A stretch of DNA of 64,000 bases from Bacteroidaceae bacterium (GTDB taxonomy: Bacteria > Bacteroidota > Bacteroidia > Bacteroidales > Bacteroidaceae). Both the position numbers and the translations under genes were made by a program. Within the stretch, counting starts at the first letter, position 1. Each line of letters opens with the position of its first letter. This document shows positions 38,536 to 47,225 of this stretch, piece after piece. The notes beneath the pieces were generated by a model, which was not told the DNA's origin, ran no database searches, and saw only the letters and a program-made list of their open reading frames with translations. The stretch is from positions 198,599-262,598 of the forward strand of contig JAFROT010000030.1 of NCBI GenBank assembly GCA_017429525.1, read 5' to 3'.

Positions 38536-38712
38536 CGTCATTTTGTAAACACAGAGAAGAGTACGGGGTAAGTTTGTTCGTTGCAATTAAGCTTAGCTTA
38601 CAAATCACAACTATCGCAGTACATAGCAGCTATTAAACGAAAGAAAAGACACAATATAATATACAATTTGTAACTTACAACAAAATATTTATACTTTATT
38701 AGGCACCCTTCC

Positions 38713-38743
38713 ATTGCCGTATAAGCGAAAGTTCGTACCTTTG
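38713..38743 (+). promoter_or_regulatory. Promoter of gltB
   Basis: -33-like ATTG (38713-38716) and -7 TACCTTTG (38736-38743) are separated by 19 bp, the usual Bacteroidetes spacing. The gltB ATG (38789) follows 46 bp later, which also rules out the longer frame that would begin at 38714, inside the promoter. Confidence 0.7.
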
Positions 38744-38788
38744 CATCGTTTTACAAAAAGAAAGCGCAAACATTGTATTAATAACAAA

Positions 38789-41700
38789 ATGACAAAGGAT
38801 AACGGACTATACAGACACGACATGGAGCACGACGCCTGCGGTGTGGGAATGGTCGTAAATATCCATGGTGGCAAGAGCCACGAACTGGTGGATCAGGCGC
38901 TGCGGGTGCTGGAGCACATGCAGCACCGCGGTGCCGAGGGCGCCGACAACAAGACGGGCGACGGTGCCGGCATCATGATTCAGATACCTCATGAGTTCAT
39001 ACTCTTGCAGGGCATCCCTGTCCCCGAGAAAGGACATTATGGCACGGGGCTGGTCTTTCTGCCGAAGGACGAAACGGCGCAAACTGAACTGCTGGCCATC
39101 TTCAGCGAAGAGACGGAGCGCGAAGGACTGAAGCTCGCCCATGTGCGCACCGTGCCAACCAATCCCGACTGTCTCGGCACCACCGCCATCAACAGCGAAC
39201 CCGCCATCAAGCAGCTGTTCATTACGGGAGTGGCCGACGAAGCGACCGACAGCCTCGCGCGTACATTATATATAATACGCAAGCACGTGGAGCGACGCGT
39301 CCGTGAACTCGCTACACAACGTCCCGCCTACAGCGATTTCTACATCTGCTCGCTGAGCAACACAAACATCATCTATAAAGGTATGCTGACCAGCATGCAG
39401 CTGCGACAGTATTTCACCGACCTGCAAAGCCCTTATCTGACCAGCGGACTGGCACTGGTGCACTCTCGGTTCAGCACAAACACCTTCCCTACGTGGGCAC
39501 TGGCCCAGCCCTTCCGCCTGTTGGCACACAACGGCGAGATCAACACCATCCGCGGCAACCGCCTCTGGATGCAGGCGCGAGAGAGTGTGCTGCACTCCAC
39601 GGTCTTGGGCGAGGCGTCGGACATAGCACCCATCATCGAACCGGACATGAGCGACTCGGCCTCGCTGGACAATGTGCTGGAGTATCTCGTCATGGCCGGC
39701 CTGTCGCTGCCACATGCCATGAGCGTGCTTGTGCCGGAGTCGTTCAACGACAAGAACCCCATCAGCCCCGAACTGAAGGCCTTCTACGAATACCACTCGA
39801 TCCTGATGGAACCGTGGGACGGCCCGGCGGCCCTGCTCTTCTCCGACGGACGTTACGCCGGCGGCATGCTCGACCGCAACGGTCTGCGGCCGGCACGTTA
39901 CGCCATCACGAAGAACGGCATGATGATCGTGGCATCAGAGGTCGGCGTGATGGATGTTGAGGCTGCCGATATTGCCGAGAAAGGGCGCCTGCAACCAGGC
40001 AAGATATTGCTCATCGACACCCAAGAGGGCCGCGTCTACTACGACGGCGAGGTGAAGCAACAGCTGGCGGCGGCGCACCCCTACGGGCAGTGGCTCTCGA
40101 CGAACCGCGTCCAGCTGGAGAAGCTGAAGAGCGGACGTAAGGTGGAAAATGGGCTCCCCGACCTGCAACAGAAGCTGGCGCTCTTCGGCTACGGTGCCGA
40201 AGACATAGACGCCACCATCATACCCATGGCGACGAAGGGACAGGAGCCCACGGCATCGATGGGCAACGATACGCCGCTGGCCGTGCTGAGCGAGCGTCCA
40301 CAGGTGTTCTTCAACTATTTCCGCCAGCAATTCGCACAGGTGACGAACCCGGCCATCGACTCGATCCGCGAGGAACTGGTGATGAGCCTCACGGAATATA
40401 TCGGACGCGTAGGAACGGGCATACTGAGCCCCGACGAGACGAACTGCAAGATGGTGCGTCTGCCCCACCCCATCCTGGGCAACACGCAGCTGGACATGCT
40501 ATGTAACATCGGCTACAAGGGGTTCAAGACAATTAAGTTGACATTAGCCCACCCCCAGCCCCTCCCCAAGGGAGGGGAGACAGATTGGTCTCTGGCTGGT
40601 GAAAACCTTAGGATAGCATTGGACAAACTCTGCAAGGATGCAGAGCAGGCTGTGGATGATGGTTATAACTACATTATTCTGACGGACAAGGAATGTCCCT
40701 CCGCTGGGGAGGGGATGGGGTGGGCTTACATCCCCTCGCTCCTGGCGGTCTCAGCCGTCCACCACTATCTCATCCGCGCCGGAAAGCGTGTGCAGACGGC
40801 ACTCATCGTAGAGTCCGGCGAGATCCGCGAGACGATGCACGCTGCCCTGCTGCTGGGCTACGGAGCATCAGCCCTGTGCCCCTACATGGTTTACGCCATT
40901 CTCGACGACCTTGTCAGGCGCGGCAAGATTCAGGAGGACTACGCCACCGCCGAGGCCAACTACATCAAGGCTGTGAAGAAAGGACTGTTCAAGATCATGG
41001 CCAAGATGGGCATCTCGACCATCCGCAGCTATCGTGGCGCCAAGATCTTCGAGGCTGTAGGCCTGAGCGAAGAGGTGCTGAGAACCTACTTCGGTACGGA
41101 GGTGAGCACGATTGGCGGTGCCGGACTCGAGAAAATTGCCAGCGATGCCGTCCGCAGGAAGGAAGGGAATGAAGCGCTAAAGGACAACGGCCAGTTCCAC
41201 TGGCGGCGCGATGGCATCCGGCATGCCTGGAACCCCGAGACGATAGCACGCCTGCAGCTGGCCTGCCGCACAGGCTCGTACGAGAAGTTCAAGGAGTGGG
41301 CGCGGCTGGTCGACGAGAAGCAGCAGCCCATCTTCCTCCGCGACCTGTTGGTTCCTGTTACGACCACTGATGGAAAGGCAGGTGCCATACCCCTTGACGA
41401 GGTCGAACCGGAAGAGGAGATTATGAAGCACTTCGTGGCTGGCGCCATGAGTTTCGGTGCCCTGAGCAAAGAGGCACACGAGGCCATCTGCCTGGCGATG
41501 AACAAGATCGGCGGACGCTCAAACACCGGCGAGGGCGGTGAGGATCCGTCACGCTTCCACGCCACCGTCGACGGCATCAGCCTCAACAGCAAGACGAAGC
41601 AAGTGGCCAGCGGGCGCTTCGGCGTCACGACGGAATATCTCGCTAACGCCGAGGAGATACAGATCAAGGTGGCCCAGGGCGCCAAACCAGGCGAAGGCGG

Positions 41701-43351
41701 TCAGCTGCCGGGCTTCAAGGTGAATGAGGTCATTGCCCGCACGCGCCACAGCATACCCGGCATATCGCTCATCTCTCCCCCACCCCATCACGATGTCTAC
41801 TCCATCGAGGACCTGGCACAACTCATCTTCGACCTCAAGAGCGTAAATCCCAGAGCAGCTGTCAGCGTGAAGCTGGTGGCCGAGAGCGGCGTGGGCACGA
41901 TAGCGGCCGGTGTGACTAAGGCCAAGGCCGACCTCATCGTCATCAGCGGCGCCGAGGGCGGCACGGGTGCATCACCAGCCAGCTCAATGCGCTTTGCGGG
42001 CATCTCGCCCGAGATAGGTCTGTCGGAATCGCAGCAGACGCTGGTGCGCAACGGGTTGCGTGGCGGTGTTCGTCTGCAAGTCGACGGCCAGCTGAAGACG
42101 GCACGCGACGTGGTGCTCATGGCACTGCTGGGGGCTGACGAGTTTGCTTTCGGCACGGCGGTGCTCATCGTGCTGGGATGCGTGATGATGCGCAAGTGCA
42201 ACCTCAACACCTGCCCGATGGGCGTAGCCACACAGGATGCCGAGCTCCGCCGCCATTTCGTGGGGCGCTACGAATACCTCGTCAACTATTTCACTTTCCT
42301 CGCCCGCGAGGTGCGCGAGCTCTTGGCAGCCATGGGCTTCCGTTCGCTCAGCGAGATCATCGGGCGCACCGACCTTATCCAGCTCAGAGCCAGGGGGGAT
42401 GCTGACGGCGAGCAGTGCTGCACCGTCGCAGATGGCGTCACACTCGACTTCAGCCGTCTGCTTCATCAAGAAACGGGCGACCTCCACTTCACAGGCGACG
42501 CCCGTCAGCCTCAGGCGCCGTTGGGCAAACAGTCCGACAGCCTCGACGAGCGCATCATGGAGGATCGCAAAGCCTCATCAGTACTCGCCTACACGATTCA
42601 CAATACCGACCGTGCCATAGGCGCCCGTCTCGCGGGTTCGATAGCCGAAGTGTGTGGCTTGGCCGGTCTTCCCGAAGGCTCTGTCAGTGTCAGCTTCAAG
42701 GGCTCTGCCGGCCAGTCGTTCGGTGCCTTCCTCGTGCGCGGCATCAGTTTCCGGCTCGAAGGTGAGACAAACGACTATTTTGCCAAGGGACTGTCGGGCG
42801 GATGCATAATCATTCTGCCTCCCCGGCAGTCGACCTTTGCCGCTGAGGACAACGTGATAGCCGGCAACACAGGGCTCTACGGCGCCACGAGCGGCGAGCT
42901 CTACGTGAACGGTCGCGTGGGCGAACGCTTCGGTGTGCGCAACAGTGGGGCCACAGCCGTCATCGAAGGCGCTGGCGACCATTGCTGTGAGTATATGACG
43001 GGCGGACGCATCATCGTGCTCGGACCTACGGGGCGCAACTTCGCAGCGGGCATGAGCGGCGGCTTGGCCTACGTCTATGACCCATCACACACCTTCGACT
43101 ACTTCTGCAATATGGACATGGTGGAACTCTCGCTCATAGAGGACAGCACAAGCCGCAAGGAGCTGCTGGAGTTCATTCGCCAACACTACCTGCACACCGG
43201 CTCCGCCCTTGCCGGACGTATGCTCGACGACTGGAGTGCCTACGTCAAAGATTTTATCCAAGTAACACCCATCGAGTACAAGCGCGTGCTCGAAGAGGAA
43301 AAGATGCTACGGCTGAAACAGAAGATTGCCGACGTGCAAGGAGAATACTGA
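38789..43351 (+). CDS. gltB: Glutamate synthase large subunit, with repeat-encoded insertions
   Basis: Large subunit of GOGAT; transfers the glutamine amide to 2-oxoglutarate. 1520 residues from MTKDNGLYRHDMEHDACGVG. Cys17 is the class II glutaminase nucleophile after a short propeptide. The glutaminase domain has LQHRGAEGADNKTGDGAG-like motifs and RLLAHNGEINTIRGNRLW. The FMN synthase domain has RSNTGEGGEDPSRF, GAKPGEGGQLPGFKV and ISGAEGGTGASPASSMR, with the 3Fe-4S cysteines in CVMMRKCNLNTCPMGVATQ near 1130. The C-terminal glycine-rich beta-helix is normal. Two stretches in the central domain, near residues 586-598 (AHPQPLPKGGETD) and 635-646 (CPSAGEGMGWAY), are encoded by palindromic elements in inverted orientation. 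Confidence 0.97.
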   Translation: MTKDNGLYRHDMEHDACGVGMVVNIHGGKSHELVDQALRVLEHMQHRGAEGADNKTGDGAGIMIQIPHEFILLQGIPVPEKGHYGTGLVFLPKDETAQTELLAIFSEETEREGLKLAHVRTVPTNPDCLGTTAINSEPAIKQLFITGVADEATDSLARTLYIIRKHVERRVRELATQRPAYSDFYICSLSNTNIIYKGMLTSMQLRQYFTDLQSPYLTSGLALVHSRFSTNTFPTWALAQPFRLLAHNGEINTIRGNRLWMQARESVLHSTVLGEASDIAPIIEPDMSDSASLDNVLEYLVMAGLSLPHAMSVLVPESFNDKNPISPELKAFYEYHSILMEPWDGPAALLFSDGRYAGGMLDRNGLRPARYAITKNGMMIVASEVGVMDVEAADIAEKGRLQPGKILLIDTQEGRVYYDGEVKQQLAAAHPYGQWLSTNRVQLEKLKSGRKVENGLPDLQQKLALFGYGAEDIDATIIPMATKGQEPTASMGNDTPLAVLSERPQVFFNYFRQQFAQVTNPAIDSIREELVMSLTEYIGRVGTGILSPDETNCKMVRLPHPILGNTQLDMLCNIGYKGFKTIKLTLAHPQPLPKGGETDWSLAGENLRIALDKLCKDAEQAVDDGYNYIILTDKECPSAGEGMGWAYIPSLLAVSAVHHYLIRAGKRVQTALIVESGEIRETMHAALLLGYGASALCPYMVYAILDDLVRRGKIQEDYATAEANYIKAVKKGLFKIMAKMGISTIRSYRGAKIFEAVGLSEEVLRTYFGTEVSTIGGAGLEKIASDAVRRKEGNEALKDNGQFHWRRDGIRHAWNPETIARLQLACRTGSYEKFKEWARLVDEKQQPIFLRDLLVPVTTTDGKAGAIPLDEVEPEEEIMKHFVAGAMSFGALSKEAHEAICLAMNKIGGRSNTGEGGEDPSRFHATVDGISLNSKTKQVASGRFGVTTEYLANAEEIQIKVAQGAKPGEGGQLPGFKVNEVIARTRHSIPGISLISPPPHHDVYSIEDLAQLIFDLKSVNPRAAVSVKLVAESGVGTIAAGVTKAKADLIVISGAEGGTGASPASSMRFAGISPEIGLSESQQTLVRNGLRGGVRLQVDGQLKTARDVVLMALLGADEFAFGTAVLIVLGCVMMRKCNLNTCPMGVATQDAELRRHFVGRYEYLVNYFTFLAREVRELLAAMGFRSLSEIIGRTDLIQLRARGDADGEQCCTVADGVTLDFSRLLHQETGDLHFTGDARQPQAPLGKQSDSLDERIMEDRKASSVLAYTIHNTDRAIGARLAGSIAEVCGLAGLPEGSVSVSFKGSAGQSFGAFLVRGISFRLEGETNDYFAKGLSGGCIIILPPRQSTFAAEDNVIAGNTGLYGATSGELYVNGRVGERFGVRNSGATAVIEGAGDHCCEYMTGGRIIVLGPTGRNFAAGMSGGLAYVYDPSHTFDYFCNMDMVELSLIEDSTSRKELLEFIRQHYLHTGSALAGRMLDDWSAYVKDFIQVTPIEYKRVLEEEKMLRLKQKIADVQGEY
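40546..40726. repeat. Inverted pair of GC-rich palindromic elements inside gltB
   Basis: Copy one (40546-40581) reads AGCCCACCCCCAGCCCCTCC then a CCCCAAGGGAGGGGAGAC palindrome. Copy two (40695-40726), read on the minus strand, begins AGCCCACCCCATCCCCTCCC. The two share the same C-rich arm and face each other across ~113 bp of ordinary gltB sequence. Both are translated in frame in different readings (LAHPQPLPKGGET and KECPSAGEGMGWA). Confidence 0.85.
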
Positions 43352-43402
43352 CGGGATTATATTGCAGATAAACAGAAAATCAGTAAAGAGCAACTAAACG
43401 CG

Positions 43403-44833
43403 ATGGAAAAAAACTCATTATCTCAAATACATTCCACTTCCTCCCTACAGGGCAAGGCGAGTAGAGGGTCTGCCTTCCTCTATGTGCACCGCCAGGAGGC
43501 GGGCTACCGCCCTGTGCACGACCGCATCCACGATTTCGGCGAGGTAGAGCAGACGCTGAACACACGTGAGCGCAAGCTGCAGGCGTCGCGCTGCATGGAT
43601 TGCGGCGTACCCTTCTGCCACTGGGCCTGCCCGCTGGGCAACAAACCACCTGAATGGAACGACGCGCTTGCCCGTGGCGAATGGGAACGGGCCTACCAGC
43701 TACTATCTGCCACTAATCCTTTCCCCGAGTTCACGGGGCGCGTCTGTCCTGCCCTCTGCGAGAAGGCTTGCGTGCTCAACCGCTTCAACCACGAGCCCAC
43801 CACCAACCGCGAGGACGAGGCAGCCATCACCGAGGGTGCTTTCCGCGAGAGGTTCATACAGCCGCGCATACCGCAGCGCAATGGCACGCACGTGGCCGTC
43901 ATCGGCAGCGGACCGGCCGGACTGGCTGCAGCCGACGCCCTAAACCAGATGGGCTACGCCGTCACCGTCTTTGAGAAGGACGAGGCCCCCGGCGGCCTGC
44001 TCCGTTACGGTATTCCCAACTTCAAGCTCAACAAGGCCATCATCGATCGCCGCATCCATGTGCTGGAGGCCGAGGGCATTGAGTTCAAGTATAATTGTCC
44101 CGTCTCTTCCGCTGCAATTCCATCGCAGCACAATATATCCTTCGACGCCATCATCGTCGCCACCGGCACCCCTACGGCCCGCGACCTCGACATCCCCGGC
44201 CGCTCGCTCGGCGGCATTCACCTGGCCCTGGAACTGCTTTCGCAGCAGAACCGTGTACTCGCAGGGCAGGAGTTCTCAAAAGAAGAGCGCATCACCGCAC
44301 GCGGCAAGGACGTGCTGGTCATCGGCGGAGGCGACACGGGCAGCGACTGCATAGGAACAGCCCATCGCCAGGGCGCTCGCAGCGTCACGCAGATCGAGAT
44401 CATGCCGCGCCCCGTAGAAGGCCCCGACGACCCGCAGAACCCTTGGCCGGCCTATCCCCGCACACTCAAAACCACCTCGTCGCACGAAGAAGGCTGCACG
44501 CGCCGATGGAACATCAACACGCTGGAGTTCCTCTCAGCCGACGGCAAACACGTCAGCGGCGTCAAGGTGCAGGAAATCGAATGGCAGGCGAACCCCGCAG
44601 GCGGCCGACCGCTGATGGTAGCTAAGGGCGAGCCGGAGGTGATCAAGGCCGAGCTCGTGCTGCTGGCCATGGGCTTCCTCAAGCCCGAGCATCCGCAGTA
44701 CCCCGAAAACGTCTTCGTCTGCGGCGATGCTGCCAACGGAGCCAGCCTCGTTGTACGCGCAATGGCCAGCGGAAGAGAGACTGCACTCAAGGTGCATGAC
44801 TATTTGAGTAAATTGACAATGGACAATGGATAA
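43403..44833 (+). CDS. gltD: Glutamate synthase small subunit
   Basis: NADPH-dependent subunit that feeds electrons to GltB. 476 residues. The N-terminal Fe-S cysteines are in CMDCGVPFCHWACPLGNKPP and VCPALCEKACVLN. The FAD site is VAVIGSGPAGLAAADALNQM with GGLLRYGIPNFKLNK. The NAD(P) site is VLVIGGGDTGSDCIGTAHRQ. The C-terminal FAD motif is NVFVCGDAANGASLVVRAM. It begins 51 bp after gltB. The last codons run into the repeat spacer that follows. Confidence 0.97.
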   Translation: MEKNSLSQIHSTSSLQGKASRGSAFLYVHRQEAGYRPVHDRIHDFGEVEQTLNTRERKLQASRCMDCGVPFCHWACPLGNKPPEWNDALARGEWERAYQLLSATNPFPEFTGRVCPALCEKACVLNRFNHEPTTNREDEAAITEGAFRERFIQPRIPQRNGTHVAVIGSGPAGLAAADALNQMGYAVTVFEKDEAPGGLLRYGIPNFKLNKAIIDRRIHVLEAEGIEFKYNCPVSSAAIPSQHNISFDAIIVATGTPTARDLDIPGRSLGGIHLALELLSQQNRVLAGQEFSKEERITARGKDVLVIGGGDTGSDCIGTAHRQGARSVTQIEIMPRPVEGPDDPQNPWPAYPRTLKTTSSHEEGCTRRWNINTLEFLSADGKHVSGVKVQEIEWQANPAGGRPLMVAKGEPEVIKAELVLLAMGFLKPEHPQYPENVFVCGDAANGASLVVRAMASGRETALKVHDYLSKLTMDNG

Positions 44834-44944
44834 TGGACAATGGATAATGGACAATGGATAATGGACAATGGATAATGGACAATGGATAATGGACGATGGA
44901 CAATAATCAATGTTCAATGGTAAATAGTAAATAGTAAATAGTAA
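44812..44944. repeat. ACAATGGATAATGG tandem array between gltD and dapF
   Basis: About six to seven 14-bp units ACAATGGATAATGG run from the last codons of gltD to ~44900. AAATAGT units follow to 44944. The unit repeats an ATG and a TAA/TAATG, so the array is full of start and stop codons in several frames. Confidence 0.85.
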
Positions 44945-44956
44945 ATGGTAAATCCC

Positions 44957-45808
44957 ATGGTTCCTTTCACCAAAATGCACGGCTGCGGCAACGATTATAT
45001 CTACGTGGATGCCTCGCGCTACCCTATTGCCGCCCCCGCAGATACAGCCAAGCGATGGAGCAGCCCACACACTGGCATCGGCAGCGACGGGTTGGTGCTC
45101 ATAGGCCGCAGTCCCATCCCCGAGGCCGATTTCACGATGCGCATCTTCAATGCCGACGGTTCCGAAGCCCTGATGTGCGGTAACGCCAGCCGCTGCATCG
45201 GCAAATACGTCTACGAACGTGGCCTGACGGACAAGACGCTCGTGCGGCTGCTCACCGCCTCGGGCATCAAGATGCTGGTGCTGAACACCGCCAGGACGTC
45301 GGCCCGCGAAGTGGCGAGCGTCACCGTGGATATGGAAGAGCCCGTCTTTGATGTGCCATCGCAGTTCCTGCCAAGTGAAGGCAGCGACTTACCCGAAGGG
45401 ACCTTTGTCAGCATGGGCAATCCCCACTACGTCATCTTCGTGGCCGACATCACGGCTATAGACGTGGCAGCCGAAGGCGCACGCCTTGAACGCCACCCGC
45501 AGTTCCCGGAGCGCTGCAATATCGAATTTGCCGAAATGCGTCCTGACGGCATTCGCATGCGCGTCTGGGAACGCGGCAGTGGCATCACGCTAGCCTGCGG
45601 CACAGGCGCCTGTGCCACAGCCGTCGCGGCGGCCCGAACGGGCCGTGCGCCACGCCACTCCCGCATCATCATGGACGGCGGCACGCTCGATATTGAATGG
45701 CTCAACGCCGACCGCACCTTCCATGATCACACCTTTGCCCGCAACCACGTCCTCATGACCGGCCCTGCCGCCTTCGTCTTTGACGGTGAGATATCAAAGG
45801 ACAATTAA
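44957..45808 (+). CDS. dapF: Diaminopimelate epimerase
   Basis: Converts LL- to meso-diaminopimelate for lysine and peptidoglycan. I choose the ATG at 44957 ([20 protein letters not shown]); an in-frame ATG four codons earlier is just inside the repeat tract. 283 residues. Both catalytic cysteines are visible: [18 protein letters not shown] and [17 protein letters not shown]. Next to dapL it completes the aminotransferase variant of the lysine pathway. Its 3' end is followed by a palindromic element before dapL. Confidence 0.95.
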   Translation: MVPFTKMHGCGNDYIYVDASRYPIAAPADTAKRWSSPHTGIGSDGLVLIGRSPIPEADFTMRIFNADGSEALMCGNASRCIGKYVYERGLTDKTLVRLLTASGIKMLVLNTARTSAREVASVTVDMEEPVFDVPSQFLPSEGSDLPEGTFVSMGNPHYVIFVADITAIDVAAEGARLERHPQFPERCNIEFAEMRPDGIRMRVWERGSGITLACGTGACATAVAAARTGRAPRHSRIIMDGGTLDIEWLNADRTFHDHTFARNHVLMTGPAAFVFDGEISKDN

Positions 45809-45810
45809 AG

Positions 45811-45848
45811 GACTCTTCCCCCGCCCTCCCTAAGGGAGGGAGCTGTTA
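45811..45848. repeat. Single GC-rich palindromic element between dapF and dapL
   Basis: CCCCCGCCCTCCC-TAA-GGGAGGGAG has the same C-rich arm plus GGGAGGG palindrome as the copies inside pyrG and gltB, but here it is intergenic. It could act as a terminator or mRNA-stabilising hairpin. Confidence 0.8.
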
Positions 45849-45900
45849 CTTCAAAAAGTAGAAGGCATTAATATCTGCTCTTTTCACTCTTAATCATACT

Positions 45901-47130
45901 ATGGCTCTCGTCAACGATCATTTCCTCAAGCTGCCGAACAACTACCTGTTCGCCGATATCGCCAAGAAGGTGAATGCCTTCAAGGCACAGCACCCCAAGA
46001 CCGACATCATCTCGCTCGGCATAGGCGACGTCACCCAGCCGCTCTGTCCCGCCGTCATCGAAGCGCTGCACCGTGCCACCGACGAAATGGGCACCGCCGC
46101 CGGTTTCCGTGGCTATGGCCCAGAGCAAGGCTATGACTTCCTGCGCGACGCCATCCTGAAGAACGACTTCCTCACCCGCGGCATACATCTCGACCGCGAT
46201 GAGATCTTCGTCAACGACGGTGCCAAGAGCGACACAGGCAATTTTCAGGAACTCATACGCTGGGACAACAGTATCGCCGTCACCGACCCCATCTACCCTG
46301 TCTACATCGACTCCAACGTGATGATCGGCCGCGCAGGAGTGAAGGGCGACGATGGTCGATGGTCCAATGTCATCTACCTGCCCTGCACCGCAGAGAACGG
46401 CTTCGTGCCCGAACTGCCAAGCCAGCGCGTCGACGTCATCTACCTCTGCTATCCCAACAATCCCACCGGCACCGCACTTACGCGTGACCAACTCAAGCTA
46501 TGGGTCAACTATGCCATCAAGAACGACGCCCTCATCTTCTACGACGCTGCTTATGAGGCTTACATCCGTCACGACGACGTACCTCACAGCATCTATGAGA
46601 TTAAGGGCGCCCGCCATGTGGCCATCGAGTTCCACTCCTACTCCAAGACGGCAGGCTTCACCGGCGTGCGCTGCGGCTACACCGTGGTGCCCAAGGAAGT
46701 CTCCGTGGCCACGCTCACCGGCGAGCGCATAGCGCTGAACCCTTTATGGAACCGCCGTCAGTGCACCAAGTTCAACGGCACCAGTTACCTCAGTCAGCGT
46801 GCCGCCGAAGCCATATACACGCCCGAGGGACGACAACAGGTGCAGCGCACCATCGACTACTATATGCAGAACGCCGCCCACATGAAGGAAGCACTAACGG
46901 CCATTGGCCTCCACGTCTACGGAGGCAACGACGCCCCCTACCTCTGGGTGCAGACACCCGGCGGCATGACCTCTTGGCGCTTCTTCGAACAGATGCTCTA
47001 CAACGCTCATGTTGTTTGCACACCTGGCGTAGGTTTCGGTCCATCGGGCGAGGGATATGTGCGCCTCACCGCCTTCGGCTCGCACGAGCGCACCGAGGAA
47101 GCACTCGAACGCATTGCAAAATTCTATTAA
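45901..47130 (+). CDS. dapL: LL-diaminopimelate aminotransferase
   Basis: PLP enzyme that makes LL-diaminopimelate directly from tetrahydrodipicolinate and glutamate, bypassing the succinylase steps. 409 residues, normal size. Motifs: [61 protein letters not shown], and the PLP lysine in [20 protein letters not shown]. It uses glutamate, which links it to the neighbouring gltBD. It shares the dapF strand, and the product of DapL is the substrate of DapF. Confidence 0.96.
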   Translation: MALVNDHFLKLPNNYLFADIAKKVNAFKAQHPKTDIISLGIGDVTQPLCPAVIEALHRATDEMGTAAGFRGYGPEQGYDFLRDAILKNDFLTRGIHLDRDEIFVNDGAKSDTGNFQELIRWDNSIAVTDPIYPVYIDSNVMIGRAGVKGDDGRWSNVIYLPCTAENGFVPELPSQRVDVIYLCYPNNPTGTALTRDQLKLWVNYAIKNDALIFYDAAYEAYIRHDDVPHSIYEIKGARHVAIEFHSYSKTAGFTGVRCGYTVVPKEVSVATLTGERIALNPLWNRRQCTKFNGTSYLSQRAAEAIYTPEGRQQVQRTIDYYMQNAAHMKEALTAIGLHVYGGNDAPYLWVQTPGGMTSWRFFEQMLYNAHVVCTPGVGFGPSGEGYVRLTAFGSHERTEEALERIAKFY

Positions 47131-47220
47131 CACGTTAACTGATTAACTGATTAACAAATTAACTGATTAACTGATTAACGAATTAACACATTAACTGATT
47201 AACCTCATAAACACAAGACA
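47131..47220. repeat. TTAACTGATTAAC tandem repeat between dapL and glnN
   Basis: The spacer is almost entirely ATTAACTGATTAAC and ATTAACAAATTAAC units (about eight). The unit differs from the one between gltD and dapF although the genes are neighbours. Confidence 0.85.
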
Positions 47221-47225
47221 AGACA

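Noticed and set aside
38714-38788. N-terminal extension of gltB
   Set aside because: It would start within the promoter. The conserved propeptide/Cys start of GltB fits the ATG at 38789.
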